DNA from: Prauserella rugosa
GTDB lineage: Bacteria; Actinomycetota; Actinomycetes; Mycobacteriales; Pseudonocardiaceae
DNA: 64,000 nt
Reading direction: 5' to 3'
Assembly: GCF_000719975.1 (NCBI RefSeq)
Contig: NZ_JOIJ01000005.1
Coordinates: 1-64,000 of the forward strand
The notes beneath the pieces are model-generated. The model saw only the letters and a list, made by a program, of their open reading frames with translations, had not been told where the DNA came from and made no database searches. How positions within the stretch are numbered: the stretch's first letter is position 1; the number at the start of each line of letters is the position of its first letter. This document shows, one piece after another, positions 16,762 to 25,573 of the stretch. Both the position numbers and the translations under genes were made by a program.

Positions 16762-17375
16762 GGTTTCAGAGCTCCTTCGAGCAGCTGGGCCAGTTCGCCG
16801 AGGAGCGCGGCAGCGTCCACGGCGGAGGCGCGTGGGGAGTCGGACACGGCGGGCCTGCGGGAGAGCACGAACGACTGCAGCACCAGCAGCAGCGCCCGCG
16901 CCTGCGCCGCGGGCTCGCCCGCACGGATCGAACCGTCGGCGTGGCCCTGTTCGACGAACGCGCGCAGGCCGTCCTCGGCGACACGCTGTGTCGCGCCGAG
17001 CCGTTCGGTGATGTAGGGCAGCAGGAGGTCGGCGTCGAGGTCGAGCACGGTGCGCAGCAACGGGTCGGTGCCGAGGCGCTGCACCGCGGTGACCGCGTGC
17101 TCGACGAGCCGGGAACGCGCGCTGCCGCCGGGGCCCGCATCGTCGGCGACGCCCTGGAGCAGTGCGCTGAACTCCCTCGTCATCAGGGCGGCGAGCACGC
17201 TGCGGACGTCGGGGAAGCGCCGGTAGACGGTCATGCGCGACACGCCCGCGGCCTTGGCGATGCCGGTCAGGGTGGTGCGCCGGACACCGTCGGTGAGGAC
17301 GCACGCCCTGGCGGCGTCGAGGAGTGTGTCGTCGGAGACACGACTTCCGCCACGGGTGTGACGTTCTGGATCCAT
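16758..17375 (-). CDS. TetR-family regulator of the glpD locus
   Basis: The 205-residue product has an N-terminal helix-turn-helix (TLTGIAKAAGVSRMTVYRRFPD) and a helical effector domain without known ligand. It is co-transcribed with glpD by ATGA overlap and is divergent from the flavoprotein gene. An inverted repeat covers its own start codon, so autoregulation and control of both directions is the likely arrangement (cf. Rv2250c between Rv2249c and Rv2251). Confidence 0.88.
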   Translation of the reverse strand: MDPERHTRGGSRVSDDTLLDAARACVLTDGVRRTTLTGIAKAAGVSRMTVYRRFPDVRSVLAALMTREFSALLQGVADDAGPGGSARSRLVEHAVTAVQRLGTDPLLRTVLDLDADLLLPYITERLGATQRVAEDGLRAFVEQGHADGSIRAGEPAAQARALLLVLQSFVLSRRPAVSDSPRASAVDAAALLGELAQLLEGALKP

Positions 17376-17384
17376 GTGTCACAC
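17356..17384. promoter_or_regulatory. Candidate TetR operator between divergent genes
   Basis: GTGTGAC (17356-17362) and GTCACAC (17378-17384) form a 7-bp inverted repeat with a 15-base spacer, spanning the TetR start at 17375 and lying just upstream of GTG 17392. Confidence 0.5.
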
Positions 17385-17391
17385 TCTAGCG

Positions 17392-19011
17392 GTGACCGAC
17401 AGCCTTGACCACCGACTCCGCGGGGCGTGGACGCCCGAAGGGGCCGACGCCGCACACCTCACCGACCGCGAGCTGCGCTGGCTCAGCCGCAGGATCGGTG
17501 ACCTGACGCCGAGTGATCCCGTCGCGCCCGACTCGGCCATCGCCGTGCCGCCGTCCGGACTTCCCGGCGAGGCGCGTGCGCGGCTGGCCGAGGTCGTCGG
17601 ACCGCGGCACGTCCTCGACGAGCCGCGCGACCGTCTCGAACGCAGCGGCGGGCTGTCCTATCTGGACCTACTGCGCAGGCGGAATCCGGCGTCCGGGATG
17701 CCGGTGCCGGACGCGGTCGTGCTGCCGGCCGATCCCGACCAGGTCCAGCGCGTGCTCGAGGTGTGCGTCGCCCACGACGTCGGCGTCGTGCCGTTCGGTG
17801 GGGGAACCTCGGTCGTCGGCGGTGTGACGGCGTTGAAGGGCGACAAGGACTCCGTCGTCGTGCTCGACCTCGAACGGCTCAACCGGCTCGTGTCCGTCGA
17901 CCCGGTGTCGCACATCGCCGTCCTGCAGGCAGGAGTGCGCGCACCGGACGCCGAACGCATGCTGTCGGCCCACGGCTTCACGCTCGGCCACGTCCCGCAG
18001 TCGTACGAGCGCGCGACCATCGGCGGATTCGCGGCGACCCGCTCGGCCGGGCAGGCCTCGTCCGGGTACGGGCGGTTCGAGGACATGGTGTCGGGGGTGC
18101 GGCTGGCCACGCCGCGCGGCGAGTGGCGACTCGGCGTGGCGCCGGCCTCGGCCGCGGGGCCGGATCTGCGGCACCTGGCCATCGGCAGCGAGGGTGCGCT
18201 CGGGGTGATCACCGAGGTGGCCGTCCGTGTGCGCCCCGTCCCGGAGACCGAACACTACGAGGCCTTCGCGGTCGACGGTTGGGAACGCGGATGCGGCCTC
18301 GTGCGGCAGTTGGCGCAGCGCGGCCTCCTCGCCGACATCACCAGGCTGTCCGATGTGGATGAAACGCGGGTGTCCCTGCACCTGGCCGGCAGCTGGAAGA
18401 CCGGCGTGCTGCGGCGCTACCTCGGTGTCCGCGGGGTCGGTGAGCCGTGCCTGCTCGTGCTGGGCTGGCACGGCGAATCGGCGAAACGCCGCAAGGACGC
18501 GATGCGGCTGCTGCGCTCGGGCGGCGCGGTCTGGCTCTCACCGGCACCCGCGCACGCGTGGCTGAGGGGGCGGTTCGGCGGGCCGCGTCAGCGGGACGCG
18601 CTGCTGGACGCCGGGGTGTGTGTCGAGACGCTCGAGACCGCGACACACTGGTCGAAGATCGGAACGCTCTACGACCGGGTGCGTACCGCGTTGCGCGGCG
18701 AACTTGGGGACCCGCTGATCATGTGCCACGTCTCCCATGCCTACGAGACCGGCGCGTCGCTGTACTTCACGGTGTTGACGCCACGTTCGACGCGCGACCC
18801 GGTCGGCCAGTGGCAGCGGGCGAAAACCGCCGCGTGCGAGGCCATTTCGGACGATCGCGTCGGCACGATCTCGCATCACCACGCGGTGGGTGTCGATCAC
18901 GCGCCGTATCTCGAGGCCGAGATCGGACAGCTCGGCGGCGAGGTGCTCGCGGCAGCCAAACGTGCGGTCGACCCGACCGGGATCCTCAACCCCGGCAAGC
19001 TCATCCGCTGA
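17392..19011 (+). CDS. FAD-binding oxidase, alkyl-DHAP synthase-like
   Basis: The 539-residue flavoprotein has a PCMH-type FAD domain (VVPFGGGTSVVGGV, SYERATIGGFAATRSAGQASSGYGRFEDMV, IGSEGALGVITEV) and a C-terminal substrate domain with CHVSHAYETGASLYFT and SHHHAVG, as in alkyldihydroxyacetonephosphate synthases. Bacteria generally lack ether plasmalogens, so the true substrate may differ. GTG 17392 is preferred to 17374 because the latter lies in the divergent TetR gene. The stop overlaps the convergent gene by 11 bases. Confidence 0.85.
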   Translation: MTDSLDHRLRGAWTPEGADAAHLTDRELRWLSRRIGDLTPSDPVAPDSAIAVPPSGLPGEARARLAEVVGPRHVLDEPRDRLERSGGLSYLDLLRRRNPASGMPVPDAVVLPADPDQVQRVLEVCVAHDVGVVPFGGGTSVVGGVTALKGDKDSVVVLDLERLNRLVSVDPVSHIAVLQAGVRAPDAERMLSAHGFTLGHVPQSYERATIGGFAATRSAGQASSGYGRFEDMVSGVRLATPRGEWRLGVAPASAAGPDLRHLAIGSEGALGVITEVAVRVRPVPETEHYEAFAVDGWERGCGLVRQLAQRGLLADITRLSDVDETRVSLHLAGSWKTGVLRRYLGVRGVGEPCLLVLGWHGESAKRRKDAMRLLRSGGAVWLSPAPAHAWLRGRFGGPRQRDALLDAGVCVETLETATHWSKIGTLYDRVRTALRGELGDPLIMCHVSHAYETGASLYFTVLTPRSTRDPVGQWQRAKTAACEAISDDRVGTISHHHAVGVDHAPYLEAEIGQLGGEVLAAAKRAVDPTGILNPGKLIR

Positions 19012-19645
19012 AGGACGACGCGGGAAGCACCGTGACGTCGAGTCCGTGGCCCGGAGCAGGCGTCCCGGTCAGTGCGAGGGCCTTACGCTGTGGAAGTTCG
19101 CTCATCCGCACCGGTTCGCCGCCGACGAGCAGCGGCATCCGCCCCTCGGAACGACCGACGTAGGCGTACACCTCGTCGAGCACAGAGCCGTCCTCGAGGT
19201 GGATGCCTCCGCCGTGCAGCCGAGCCAGGTCGTAGGCCGATCCGCGTGCCTCGCACACGTCGAGCACGGCGACCTGCTCGGGCGTCGCGAACCACACGGC
19301 GTGCCATTCGGTGACGCCGGGGGCCGCCGCGAGCGTCGCGGGGCGTTGGCCGTCCCGCCCGCGCAGGCCGGCCGACCCTACCGCGGCCACGTCGCGGCAC
19401 TCGGCCCTGGCGACGACGGCGGGCCCGGTCAGCCCGAGCGTGTCCCGCAGCCACGTGATCTTCGAAGGGCAGACGTTGGAACCGTAGGCGAGCACGGGAA
19501 TCCGCGTCCCGCGTACGGCGGCGAGGGTCTCGGCAGTGAGTGCGTATCCGGTGCCGTCGTGGTGGACGTACGAGGTGGACGGCCGAGCACCCGGATACGG
19601 GTCCTCGGGATACTCGGCGTCGGTGAACAGCGGGTCGCGGGGCAA
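19001..19645 (-). CDS. Gamma-glutamylcyclotransferase-like protein
   Basis: The 214-residue product contains VLAYGSN at about 51-57, the glycine/asparagine loop of the GGCT/AIG2 fold, followed by VFA-like strands (EWHAVWFATPEQVAVLDVCEA). Members cyclise or transfer gamma-glutamyl groups, but many have no assigned reaction. TTG 19645 directly follows the TGA of the peptidase gene, so the two are probably co-translated. Its last bases overlap the convergent flavoprotein gene. Confidence 0.65.
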   Translation of the reverse strand: MPRDPLFTDAEYPEDPYPGARPSTSYVHHDGTGYALTAETLAAVRGTRIPVLAYGSNVCPSKITWLRDTLGLTGPAVVARAECRDVAAVGSAGLRGRDGQRPATLAAAPGVTEWHAVWFATPEQVAVLDVCEARGSAYDLARLHGGGIHLEDGSVLDEVYAYVGRSEGRMPLLVGGEPVRMSELPQRKALALTGTPAPGHGLDVTVLPASSFSG

Positions 19646-20905
19646 TCAGCGCTCGCCCTCGATGATGTAGGCGACACCTCCGGATCCGCCCGCGACGTCG
19701 CCGTTCTCGTCGTGGCGCAGGGTGCGCTGCCAGATCGTCTCGAACTGGGCGCGGTCGTAGACGCGGCGTACCTGGTCGTTCGACGAGGACGCCGGGTCGT
19801 TGGCGATCACGTCGCCCTCGTCGGTGAAGCCGACGACCACCATGAGATGTCCCGCTGTTCCGTAGCCCGCTCCGTCCAGTTCGGACTCCAGGAACGACTG
19901 CGACGTGATGACCGGAATGCCGCGCGCGATGTAGCTCTCCAGCTCGGCCAGCGAGTGCAGCCGCGTGATGTGGCCCTTGAGGCCGTACTCGGACGCGTAC
20001 GCGGTGTTGAACGGCCAGTTGCCCGTGCCCTCGTAGGCGTAGTCGTAGGTGTGCCTGGCGGCGTGGGCGACGCTCTTGTCCGGGTAGTCCGCCGGCAGCC
20101 ACGACAGCTGTTCGTCGGTCGGCTTCGCACCCCAGTACTCGGCGACCATCGTCGTCGCCGTCGGGCTGCACCACGCCTCACCGCCACCGCCGTACTCCGG
20201 GTAGTTGCCCGCGTGGACGTTCTGCGCGTAGGCGGGCACGTCGAGTTCGACACCCCTGGCCTCGCCGGGCTCGGTGAGGGCCGGTTCGAACCGGTCGGGT
20301 ACGTCCGAGGTCATCGCGCCGACCCGGTCGACGACCGGAGTGGCGTCGCTGCCCTCGGCGCGCAGCAGCGTGACCCGCAGTTGGTACGAGCGGAACGCGA
20401 CCCCGTCCTTGGCGATCAGCGTGTCGGTGGAGACGGAGGCGTGCTCGTCGGCCTGGTTCTCGACACTGGTGCGCTCGATGTCCTCGTCGCCGTAGGCCCA
20501 CTTGCCGAGCGTGAACCACTGGGTGTCCGCTCCGGAGTCGGTCGTGGCCTTGGCCTCCACCTCGATCCACGTGCCGCGCGGTGTGTGGGCGTTCCACGAG
20601 GCGATGAGCTCGGAGGCGTCGAACCCGGGTTCGTACGCCGGCGAGGTCCAGCTGCCGACCTCGTGGCCGTCGCGGCCGCTCTGCGGGTCGGCGAGGCGGA
20701 GGCCGTTCGCGTCGGCCCGCACACCGCTGCGGGTGCCGGTGGCGAACTCGTCGGCGGTCTCCCACGCGTGGTAGTCGATGGCTTCGTCCTCCGCGGACTT
20801 CCCTGGGCCGGCGGACGCGGCGGGGGAGCCTGCGGTGGCCGCCGGTTGCAGGATGGTCGATGCCGTGACGGCCGCCAGGAGCACCGTGAAGAGTCGTCCG
20901 CGCAT
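19646..20905 (-). CDS. Secreted C39-like cysteine peptidase
   Basis: A signal peptide (MRGRLFTVLLAAVTASTIL, cut near 25) precedes a beta-rich N-terminal half (about 45-200), probably a binding domain. A papain-like C39 domain follows, with C246 in EAWCSPTATTM, H353 in AGHLMVVVGF and D370 in ANDPAS. The catalytic triad is complete. C39-like proteins of this size are secreted, unlike the transporter-linked bacteriocin peptidases. The natural substrate is unknown. Confidence 0.82.
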   Translation of the reverse strand: MRGRLFTVLLAAVTASTILQPAATAGSPAASAGPGKSAEDEAIDYHAWETADEFATGTRSGVRADANGLRLADPQSGRDGHEVGSWTSPAYEPGFDASELIASWNAHTPRGTWIEVEAKATTDSGADTQWFTLGKWAYGDEDIERTSVENQADEHASVSTDTLIAKDGVAFRSYQLRVTLLRAEGSDATPVVDRVGAMTSDVPDRFEPALTEPGEARGVELDVPAYAQNVHAGNYPEYGGGGEAWCSPTATTMVAEYWGAKPTDEQLSWLPADYPDKSVAHAARHTYDYAYEGTGNWPFNTAYASEYGLKGHITRLHSLAELESYIARGIPVITSQSFLESELDGAGYGTAGHLMVVVGFTDEGDVIANDPASSSNDQVRRVYDRAQFETIWQRTLRHDENGDVAGGSGGVAYIIEGER

Positions 20906-21012
20906 GTCGGGGGATTGTTATGCCTCCACAGCGACCTGTAAACCGCGTTGCGCCATTCAGATCACACCGGACGATCCCGCCCCTCACCCGCAGTGACGCC
21001 CCCCGCACGTAA

Positions 21013-21069
21013 AAGCTCCCGAGGGCCCCATGGTTGCGTTCAACGCAACCATGGGGCCCTCGGGGGCTT
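21013..21069. terminator. Near-perfect 28-bp hairpin
   Basis: AAGC, then CCCGAGGGCCCCATGG, then TTGCGTT pair with the complementary run to 21069, with one mismatch and almost no loop. It stands 28 bases beyond the stop of the acyl-CoA synthetase (minus strand), so transcription termination is likely. It is a member of the repeated hairpin family. Confidence 0.75.
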
Positions 21070-21096
21070 GAAACCGTTGGGCTGGTCGGGGGTCGC

Positions 21097-22719
21097 CTAG
21101 AAGTGGCTGATGTCGAGCTTGCCCTCGGCGTGTGCGGCGCGAATGCGCTTCTTGTCGAACTTGCCGACGCTCGTCTTCGGCACCTCAGGCACGAACGTCC
21201 AGTGCTCGGGAAGCTGCCACTTGGCGACCTTGCCGCGCAGGAACTCGCGCAGCTCCTCGGCCGTGACCGACTGGCCCTCCTTGACGACGACCGCGACGAG
21301 GGGACGCTCGTCCCACTTCTCGTCCGGCACACCCACCACCGCGGCCTCCGTGACCGCCTCGTGCGCCATCACCTGGTTCTCCAGGTCGACCGACGAGATC
21401 CACTCGCCACCGGACTTGATGACGTCCTTCGACCGGTCGGTCAGCGTCAGGTAACCGTTCGGCGTGATCTTGCCGACGTCGCCCGTGCGCAGCCAGCCGT
21501 CGCGGAACTTCTCCGGGTCGGAGTCCTTGTGGTAGGCACCCGCGATCCACGGGCCCGACACCTCGAGCTCGCCCACGCTCTCGCCGTCCCACGGGACCTC
21601 GTTGCCGTCGTCGTCGATGAGCCTGGCCCGCACCGCGGCGGGGAACCGACCCTGGGTGTAGCGGTAACCCCACGCCTCCTCGCCGGTCGTGCCGCGCGGC
21701 GGACGGGCCACGCTGCCCAGCGGCGACGTCTCCGTCATGCCCCAGGCGTGCAGCACCGGAACGTCGTGGCGCTCCTCGAAGGCGTGCATCATCGACGGCG
21801 GGGCCGCCGAGCCGCCCACCACGACCTCGCGCAGGTGCGAGATGTCCTGCGGGTTGTCCTCCAGGTGCAGCAGCAGGCCCTGCCAGATGGCGGGCACCGC
21901 GGCCGCGTGGGTCGGCTTCTCGGCGGCGAGGATCTCGGCGATCGGCCCGGGCTGCAGGAACCGGTCCGGCATCACCAGCGAGGCGCCCACCATGAACGCG
22001 GCGTACGGCACGCCCCACGACATCGCGTGGAACTGCGGGACGATGACCAGCGTCGTGTCGGTGTCGGACAGGCGCATGCTGTCGGACATGCACACCTGCA
22101 TGGAGTGCAGCCAGATCGACCGGTGCGAGTACGCGACGCCCTTCGGATCACCCGTCGTGCCCGAGGTGTAACACATCGCGGCCGCCGACCGTTCGTCGAT
22201 CTCGGGCCAGTCGAACTCCGTGGGCTGCCCGGCGAGCAGCTCCTCGTAGGAGTGCACCTGGACGCCCTCGGGCGCCTCGACGGCGGCCGGATCGCCACCG
22301 GAGACCACCACGTGCCGGACCGTCTTCAACTCCGCCAGCGGCTTGTTCAGCAGCGGCACCAGCGAACCGTCGACGATGATGACGTGGTCCTCGCCGTGGT
22401 TGGCCACGTACACCAGCTGCTCGGGGAACAGCCGGATGTTCAGCGTGTGGAGCACCGCGCCCATGGACGGGATTGCCAGGTAGGCCTCGAGATGCTCGGC
22501 GTTGTTCCACATGAACGTGCCGACGCGTTGGTCGCCGGTCACTCCCAGGCCGCGCAGGGCGTGCGCCAGCTGCGCCGCACGTTTGCCCACCTCGCCGTAG
22601 CTGCGCCGGCGGGGTTCCGAACCGGTCCACGTGACGACCTCCCTGTCGGCATGGAGCCTCGATCCATGCTTGAGGAGGTCGGCGATGGAAAGGGGGGCGT
22701 CCTGCATCGTGCTCAACAT
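21097..22719 (-). CDS. Long-chain acyl-CoA synthetase
   Basis: The 540-residue adenylating enzyme shows YTSGTTGDPKG (P-loop-like A3 motif), GMTETSPLG (A5), GELEVSG and DRSKDVIKSGGEW (A7/A8), and a C-terminal K in KTSVGKFDKK. It activates fatty acids to acyl-CoA through acyl-AMP. ATG 22719 is used; another ATG lies five codons in. It is divergent from mihF with a 391-bp intergenic gap. Confidence 0.92.
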   Translation of the reverse strand: MLSTMQDAPLSIADLLKHGSRLHADREVVTWTGSEPRRRSYGEVGKRAAQLAHALRGLGVTGDQRVGTFMWNNAEHLEAYLAIPSMGAVLHTLNIRLFPEQLVYVANHGEDHVIIVDGSLVPLLNKPLAELKTVRHVVVSGGDPAAVEAPEGVQVHSYEELLAGQPTEFDWPEIDERSAAAMCYTSGTTGDPKGVAYSHRSIWLHSMQVCMSDSMRLSDTDTTLVIVPQFHAMSWGVPYAAFMVGASLVMPDRFLQPGPIAEILAAEKPTHAAAVPAIWQGLLLHLEDNPQDISHLREVVVGGSAAPPSMMHAFEERHDVPVLHAWGMTETSPLGSVARPPRGTTGEEAWGYRYTQGRFPAAVRARLIDDDGNEVPWDGESVGELEVSGPWIAGAYHKDSDPEKFRDGWLRTGDVGKITPNGYLTLTDRSKDVIKSGGEWISSVDLENQVMAHEAVTEAAVVGVPDEKWDERPLVAVVVKEGQSVTAEELREFLRGKVAKWQLPEHWTFVPEVPKTSVGKFDKKRIRAAHAEGKLDISHF

Positions 22720-22991
22720 TGAGACTCCCGGGGTCCGTCCTGAACTGGGCTTGGCGCGAGCCTAGCCGCCGATCTCGGCTCGGAGCAGTACCCGCGGGCG
22801 ATATTCGTCGGTGCCTGCCGTGCGCGAGACCCGACCCAGCGGCACGCGAGCACATTCGGCAGGAACGTCCGAAACCGGGAAAAACGGCCATGCATAGCGG
22901 TCACGCCCAGTGGTCACCCTGGGGTGTGGGCTTTGACCTGCATGCCTCGGACGGGGGGTCATCGCGTGTCGATTTCGCGGACGCGGGGGTC

Positions 22992-23019
22992 TTGGCGTTT
23001 ACTGGGCCCGTGGTAAGAG
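22992..23019 (+). promoter_or_regulatory. Putative promoter of mihF
   Basis: TTGGCG (22992-22997) and TAAGAG (23014-23019) are 16 bases apart, about 90 bases upstream of the start. The long leader also holds a small hairpin, GCCGCT with AGCGGC, near 23070. The remainder of the 22720-23110 gap shows no gene. Confidence 0.4.
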
Positions 23020-23110
23020 ACGGCCTGGCCAGCGCTTGCTCGGGCAAGCACCTGGGGACCCGGGTTGTCGCCGCTGCACAAGCGGCACCCGAGAAGAAAG
23101 GAAAGGTACG

Positions 23111-23422
23111 TTGGCTCTGCCTACGTTGACTCCGGAACAGCGGCAGGAAGCCCTGGCCAAGGCGGCCGAGGCTCGCAAGGCGCGCTCGGAGCTGCTTGCG
23201 TCGATCAAGGACGGTTCGGAGAGCATCGAGAAGGTGCTGAACCGCGCGAAGGACGACAAGACGGTTGGGAAGACGAAGGTCACCCAGCTGCTCAAGGCCG
23301 TCCCCGGGCTCGGCGCCGTGAAGGTGGCCGCGCTTCTGGAGCAGGCGGGCATCGACCCTGACCGTCGGGCCGCCGGCCTCGGCGACCGTCAGCGCGAAGC
23401 CCTCATCAACGCTCTCAAGTGA
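23111..23422 (+). CDS. mihF: Actinobacterial integration host factor
   Basis: From TTG 23111 the 103-residue protein starts (M)ALPTLTPEQR and ends GLGDRQREALINALK, matching mycobacterial mIHF closely in both ends and in the helix-two-turn-helix region (GLGAVKVAALLEQAGI). It is a nucleoid-associated DNA-binding and bending protein. A longer reading from 23036 lacks a ribosome site, whereas GAAAGG precedes TTG 23111. The usual neighbour gmk is absent here, so this may be a second copy or a relocated gene. Confidence 0.9.
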   Translation: MALPTLTPEQRQEALAKAAEARKARSELLASIKDGSESIEKVLNRAKDDKTVGKTKVTQLLKAVPGLGAVKVAALLEQAGIDPDRRAAGLGDRQREALINALK

Positions 23423-23428
23423 TGCGTG

Positions 23429-23468
23429 CGTCCGTGGGCGGCGCGCGCTGACGCGCCGTCCACGGACG
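23429..23468 (+). terminator. Hairpin after mihF
   Basis: CGTCCGTGG (23429-23437) pairs with CCACGGACG (23460-23468), with an inner GGCGCG/CGCGCC stem. It starts seven bases after the stop. No T-run follows, as is common in high-GC terminators. Confidence 0.65.
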
Positions 23469-23546
23469 GTCCTTCGACATCTGCACGCGCGCGTGCGACC
23501 GATCTCCGGAAGTTCTCCCGGAGCTGATCGGTGATTCGGCGCGTGC

Positions 23547-24716
23547 TCATTCGCTCGTGTCGAGTCCCATGGCACGGGCCAGCGTCGCGAATTTCGCCGA
23601 CGTCTCGTCCAGTTCGGCGCGGGGATCCGAGTCCGGCACGATGCCGCCGCCCGCGTACATCCGCAGGTGCTTCGCGCCCGTGTCGGCGCAGCGGATCGAC
23701 ACCGCCCATTCGCCGTCGCCGTCGGCGTTCACCCAGCCCACCGTGCCCGCGTAGTAGCCGCGGTCGAACGGTTCGAGTTCGCGCACCAGTTCCCTCGCCG
23801 ACGACGTCGGTGTCCCGCAGATCGCGGGCGTGGGATGCAGGGCCGCGGCCAGTCGCAGTGCCGTGACGTCGGGGTCGGCGAGTTCGCCGGTGATCCGCGT
23901 GCCCAGGTGCCACATGGTGGGCGTGCGTTCGAGTCGCGGTTCGTCGGGCACGTCGAGCCTGCTGCAGAACGGTCGCAGCGTCTCGGCGACCGCTTCGGTC
24001 AGCACCGCATGCTCCACGCGGTCCTTCTTCGAGCTCAGCAGCCGGCGGGCGTTCGCGGCGTCCACCTCGGGGTCGGCCGAACGCGGCATCGACCCGGCGT
24101 GCGGGTGCGAGACCACCTGCCTTCCATGACGGGAGACGAGCAGTTCGGGGCTCGCGCCGACCAGCACCCGCTCGCCGGGCAGGCCTGCCGCGAACACGTA
24201 GCCGTGCCGGTTGTCGCGCACGAGGTTGCCCGCGATCGCCTCGGTGGGCACCGGTTCGGTGAACTCGACGTCGAGCGCCCTGGCCAGCACCACCTTCCGC
24301 AGGTCACGCACGGCGAGCTCGGTGACGGCCGTGGCCACGGCGCTCATGTGGGCGTCCTCGGACGGCACGGCGCGGATGGCGGAGGGGGTGGGCACGTCGA
24401 GACGTTCGAGGCGGCCTGCGCCGGGGTGCGGCGGCCCTGCGCTGCGGAGCGTGGCCGGAACGACCATGCGGGCCGGCGTGCTCGATGCGGCGTCGAACGG
24501 CAGGACGCCGACCGCGGTGCGGATATCGGCCTCGTCGTCGGTGCTCGGGCCGCGGTGGTCGCGGTCGCGGAGGATGCGGGTCACGCGGTCGGTGAGGGCG
24601 TCCTCGTCGGTGTCGACGATCTCGGCCCCGATTCCCGAGGCGAGGAGGGTGCTCGTGTCGGTGGCGAGGAGAAAGTCCCCGTGCCGGAAGTCCTCGACCA
24701 GCCGCGCGGCGTCCAT
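23547..24716 (-). CDS. Isochorismate synthase (EntC/DhbC type)
   Basis: The 389-residue chorismate-utilising enzyme has KVVLARALD, PELLVSRHGRQVVSHPHAGSMPRS, the signature HPTPAICGTP with catalytic histidine, and the C-terminal YAGTVGW and MYAGGGIV. It converts chorismate to isochorismate, for siderophore 2,3-dihydroxybenzoate or for menaquinone. No men genes or entA/entB-like genes are adjacent. Four bases separate it from the phosphopantetheinyl transferase, which favours the siderophore role. Confidence 0.9.
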   Translation of the reverse strand: MDAARLVEDFRHGDFLLATDTSTLLASGIGAEIVDTDEDALTDRVTRILRDRDHRGPSTDDEADIRTAVGVLPFDAASSTPARMVVPATLRSAGPPHPGAGRLERLDVPTPSAIRAVPSEDAHMSAVATAVTELAVRDLRKVVLARALDVEFTEPVPTEAIAGNLVRDNRHGYVFAAGLPGERVLVGASPELLVSRHGRQVVSHPHAGSMPRSADPEVDAANARRLLSSKKDRVEHAVLTEAVAETLRPFCSRLDVPDEPRLERTPTMWHLGTRITGELADPDVTALRLAAALHPTPAICGTPTSSARELVRELEPFDRGYYAGTVGWVNADGDGEWAVSIRCADTGAKHLRMYAGGGIVPDSDPRAELDETSAKFATLARAMGLDTSE

Positions 24717-24720
24717 TTCG

Positions 24721-25425
24721 CTAGTGTCCCAGCGCCGCGGGGCTCCACCAGTTCTCTGTGACGTCCAGCTCCTCGCCGGTCAGCACGGCCACCGAGGCGT
24801 CGTAGCCCTCGCCGGGGGACAACGCGGCGAGCCGGGCGGTGTCCGGTGCGAGGGCGGGGTCCTCGGAGGACACGAGCCGGGGCGGCATGCCCGGCGCGGA
24901 CAGCGTCAGGCTGGTGAGCGGGATGCGCAGGCCCTTGCCCGTGGCCTTCATGAGCGCTTCCTTGCCGGTCCAGTAACGGAAGAACTCCCGGGCACGGTCG
25001 GCGCCAGCCAGGCCGGAGACGGCGGAGCGTTCGGCGGGGCTGAGGGCGTATTCGAGGAGGCCGTCGTCGGCGCGGCGGGTCGTGGCCTCCACGTCGAGGC
25101 CCACCTTCGCGCCGGGCGTGAGGGCCAGGCCGATGCGTTCGCCGGAGTGGGAGATCGACAGTTCGAGGTCACTGCCCGGAACGCGGGGCGGGCCGTGCTG
25201 CTTGTCGCAGTCGTCGCAACTCGCGTCGAACACGACGTCGCGGGCGGGCCGGCCCAGGTGCCGCGCGACGACGGTCTTGGCCAGTACGCGCCCGGTGAGG
25301 AAACGCCTGCGGTCCGCGGGTTTGACGTACGCACCGAACCGGTCGAGCTCGACGTCGGTCAGCAGCTCGCGGTGTGCGGCGGTGTCGTCCACCGGGGTTG
25401 CCCACCACACGGAGCAGGTGATCAT
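24721..25425 (-). CDS. 4'-phosphopantetheinyl transferase (Sfp/EntD type)
   Basis: Counting from ATG 25425, the 234-residue protein has the metal-binding GLDVEATTR segment (Asp111, Glu113) and the WTGKEALMKATGKGL motif with Glu156. The CDDCDKQHGPP stretch is typical of the subfamily that activates carrier proteins of siderophore or polyketide assembly lines. It transfers the phosphopantetheine arm of CoA to a carrier protein serine. It is upstream of isochorismate synthase in one operon. A TTG two codons upstream is an alternative start. Confidence 0.88.
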   Translation of the reverse strand: MITCSVWWATPVDDTAAHRELLTDVELDRFGAYVKPADRRRFLTGRVLAKTVVARHLGRPARDVVFDASCDDCDKQHGPPRVPGSDLELSISHSGERIGLALTPGAKVGLDVEATTRRADDGLLEYALSPAERSAVSGLAGADRAREFFRYWTGKEALMKATGKGLRIPLTSLTLSAPGMPPRLVSSEDPALAPDTARLAALSPGEGYDASVAVLTGEELDVTENWWSPAALGH

Positions 25426-25436
25426 GCCCAAGAGAA

Positions 25437-25567
25437 TAGCGGCGCGGAGCGCCTCGTTGGGGGGTTGGTGGCCGGGCGACGGGTGGGCATAGCGGCGCGG
25501 AGCGCCTCGGTGGGGGTTGGTGGCCGGGTGACGGGTGGGCTTAGCGGCGCGGAGCGCCTCGTTGGGG
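25437..25567. repeat. Tandem repeat, 52-53 bp unit, about 2.5 copies
   Basis: Units start with TAGCGGCGCGGAGCGCCTC at 25437, 25490 and 25542; the third is cut off after about 26 bases. Each contains the small palindrome GGCGC GGA GCGCC. It fills the space between the stop of the XRE-cupin gene and the transferase start, both on the minus strand. Confidence 0.8.
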
Positions 25568-25573
25568 CCGTCC

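Noticed and set aside
22719..23129. Plus-strand open frame upstream of mihF
   Set aside because: It covers the promoter and leader region, lacks a ribosome site and has shadow-like composition.
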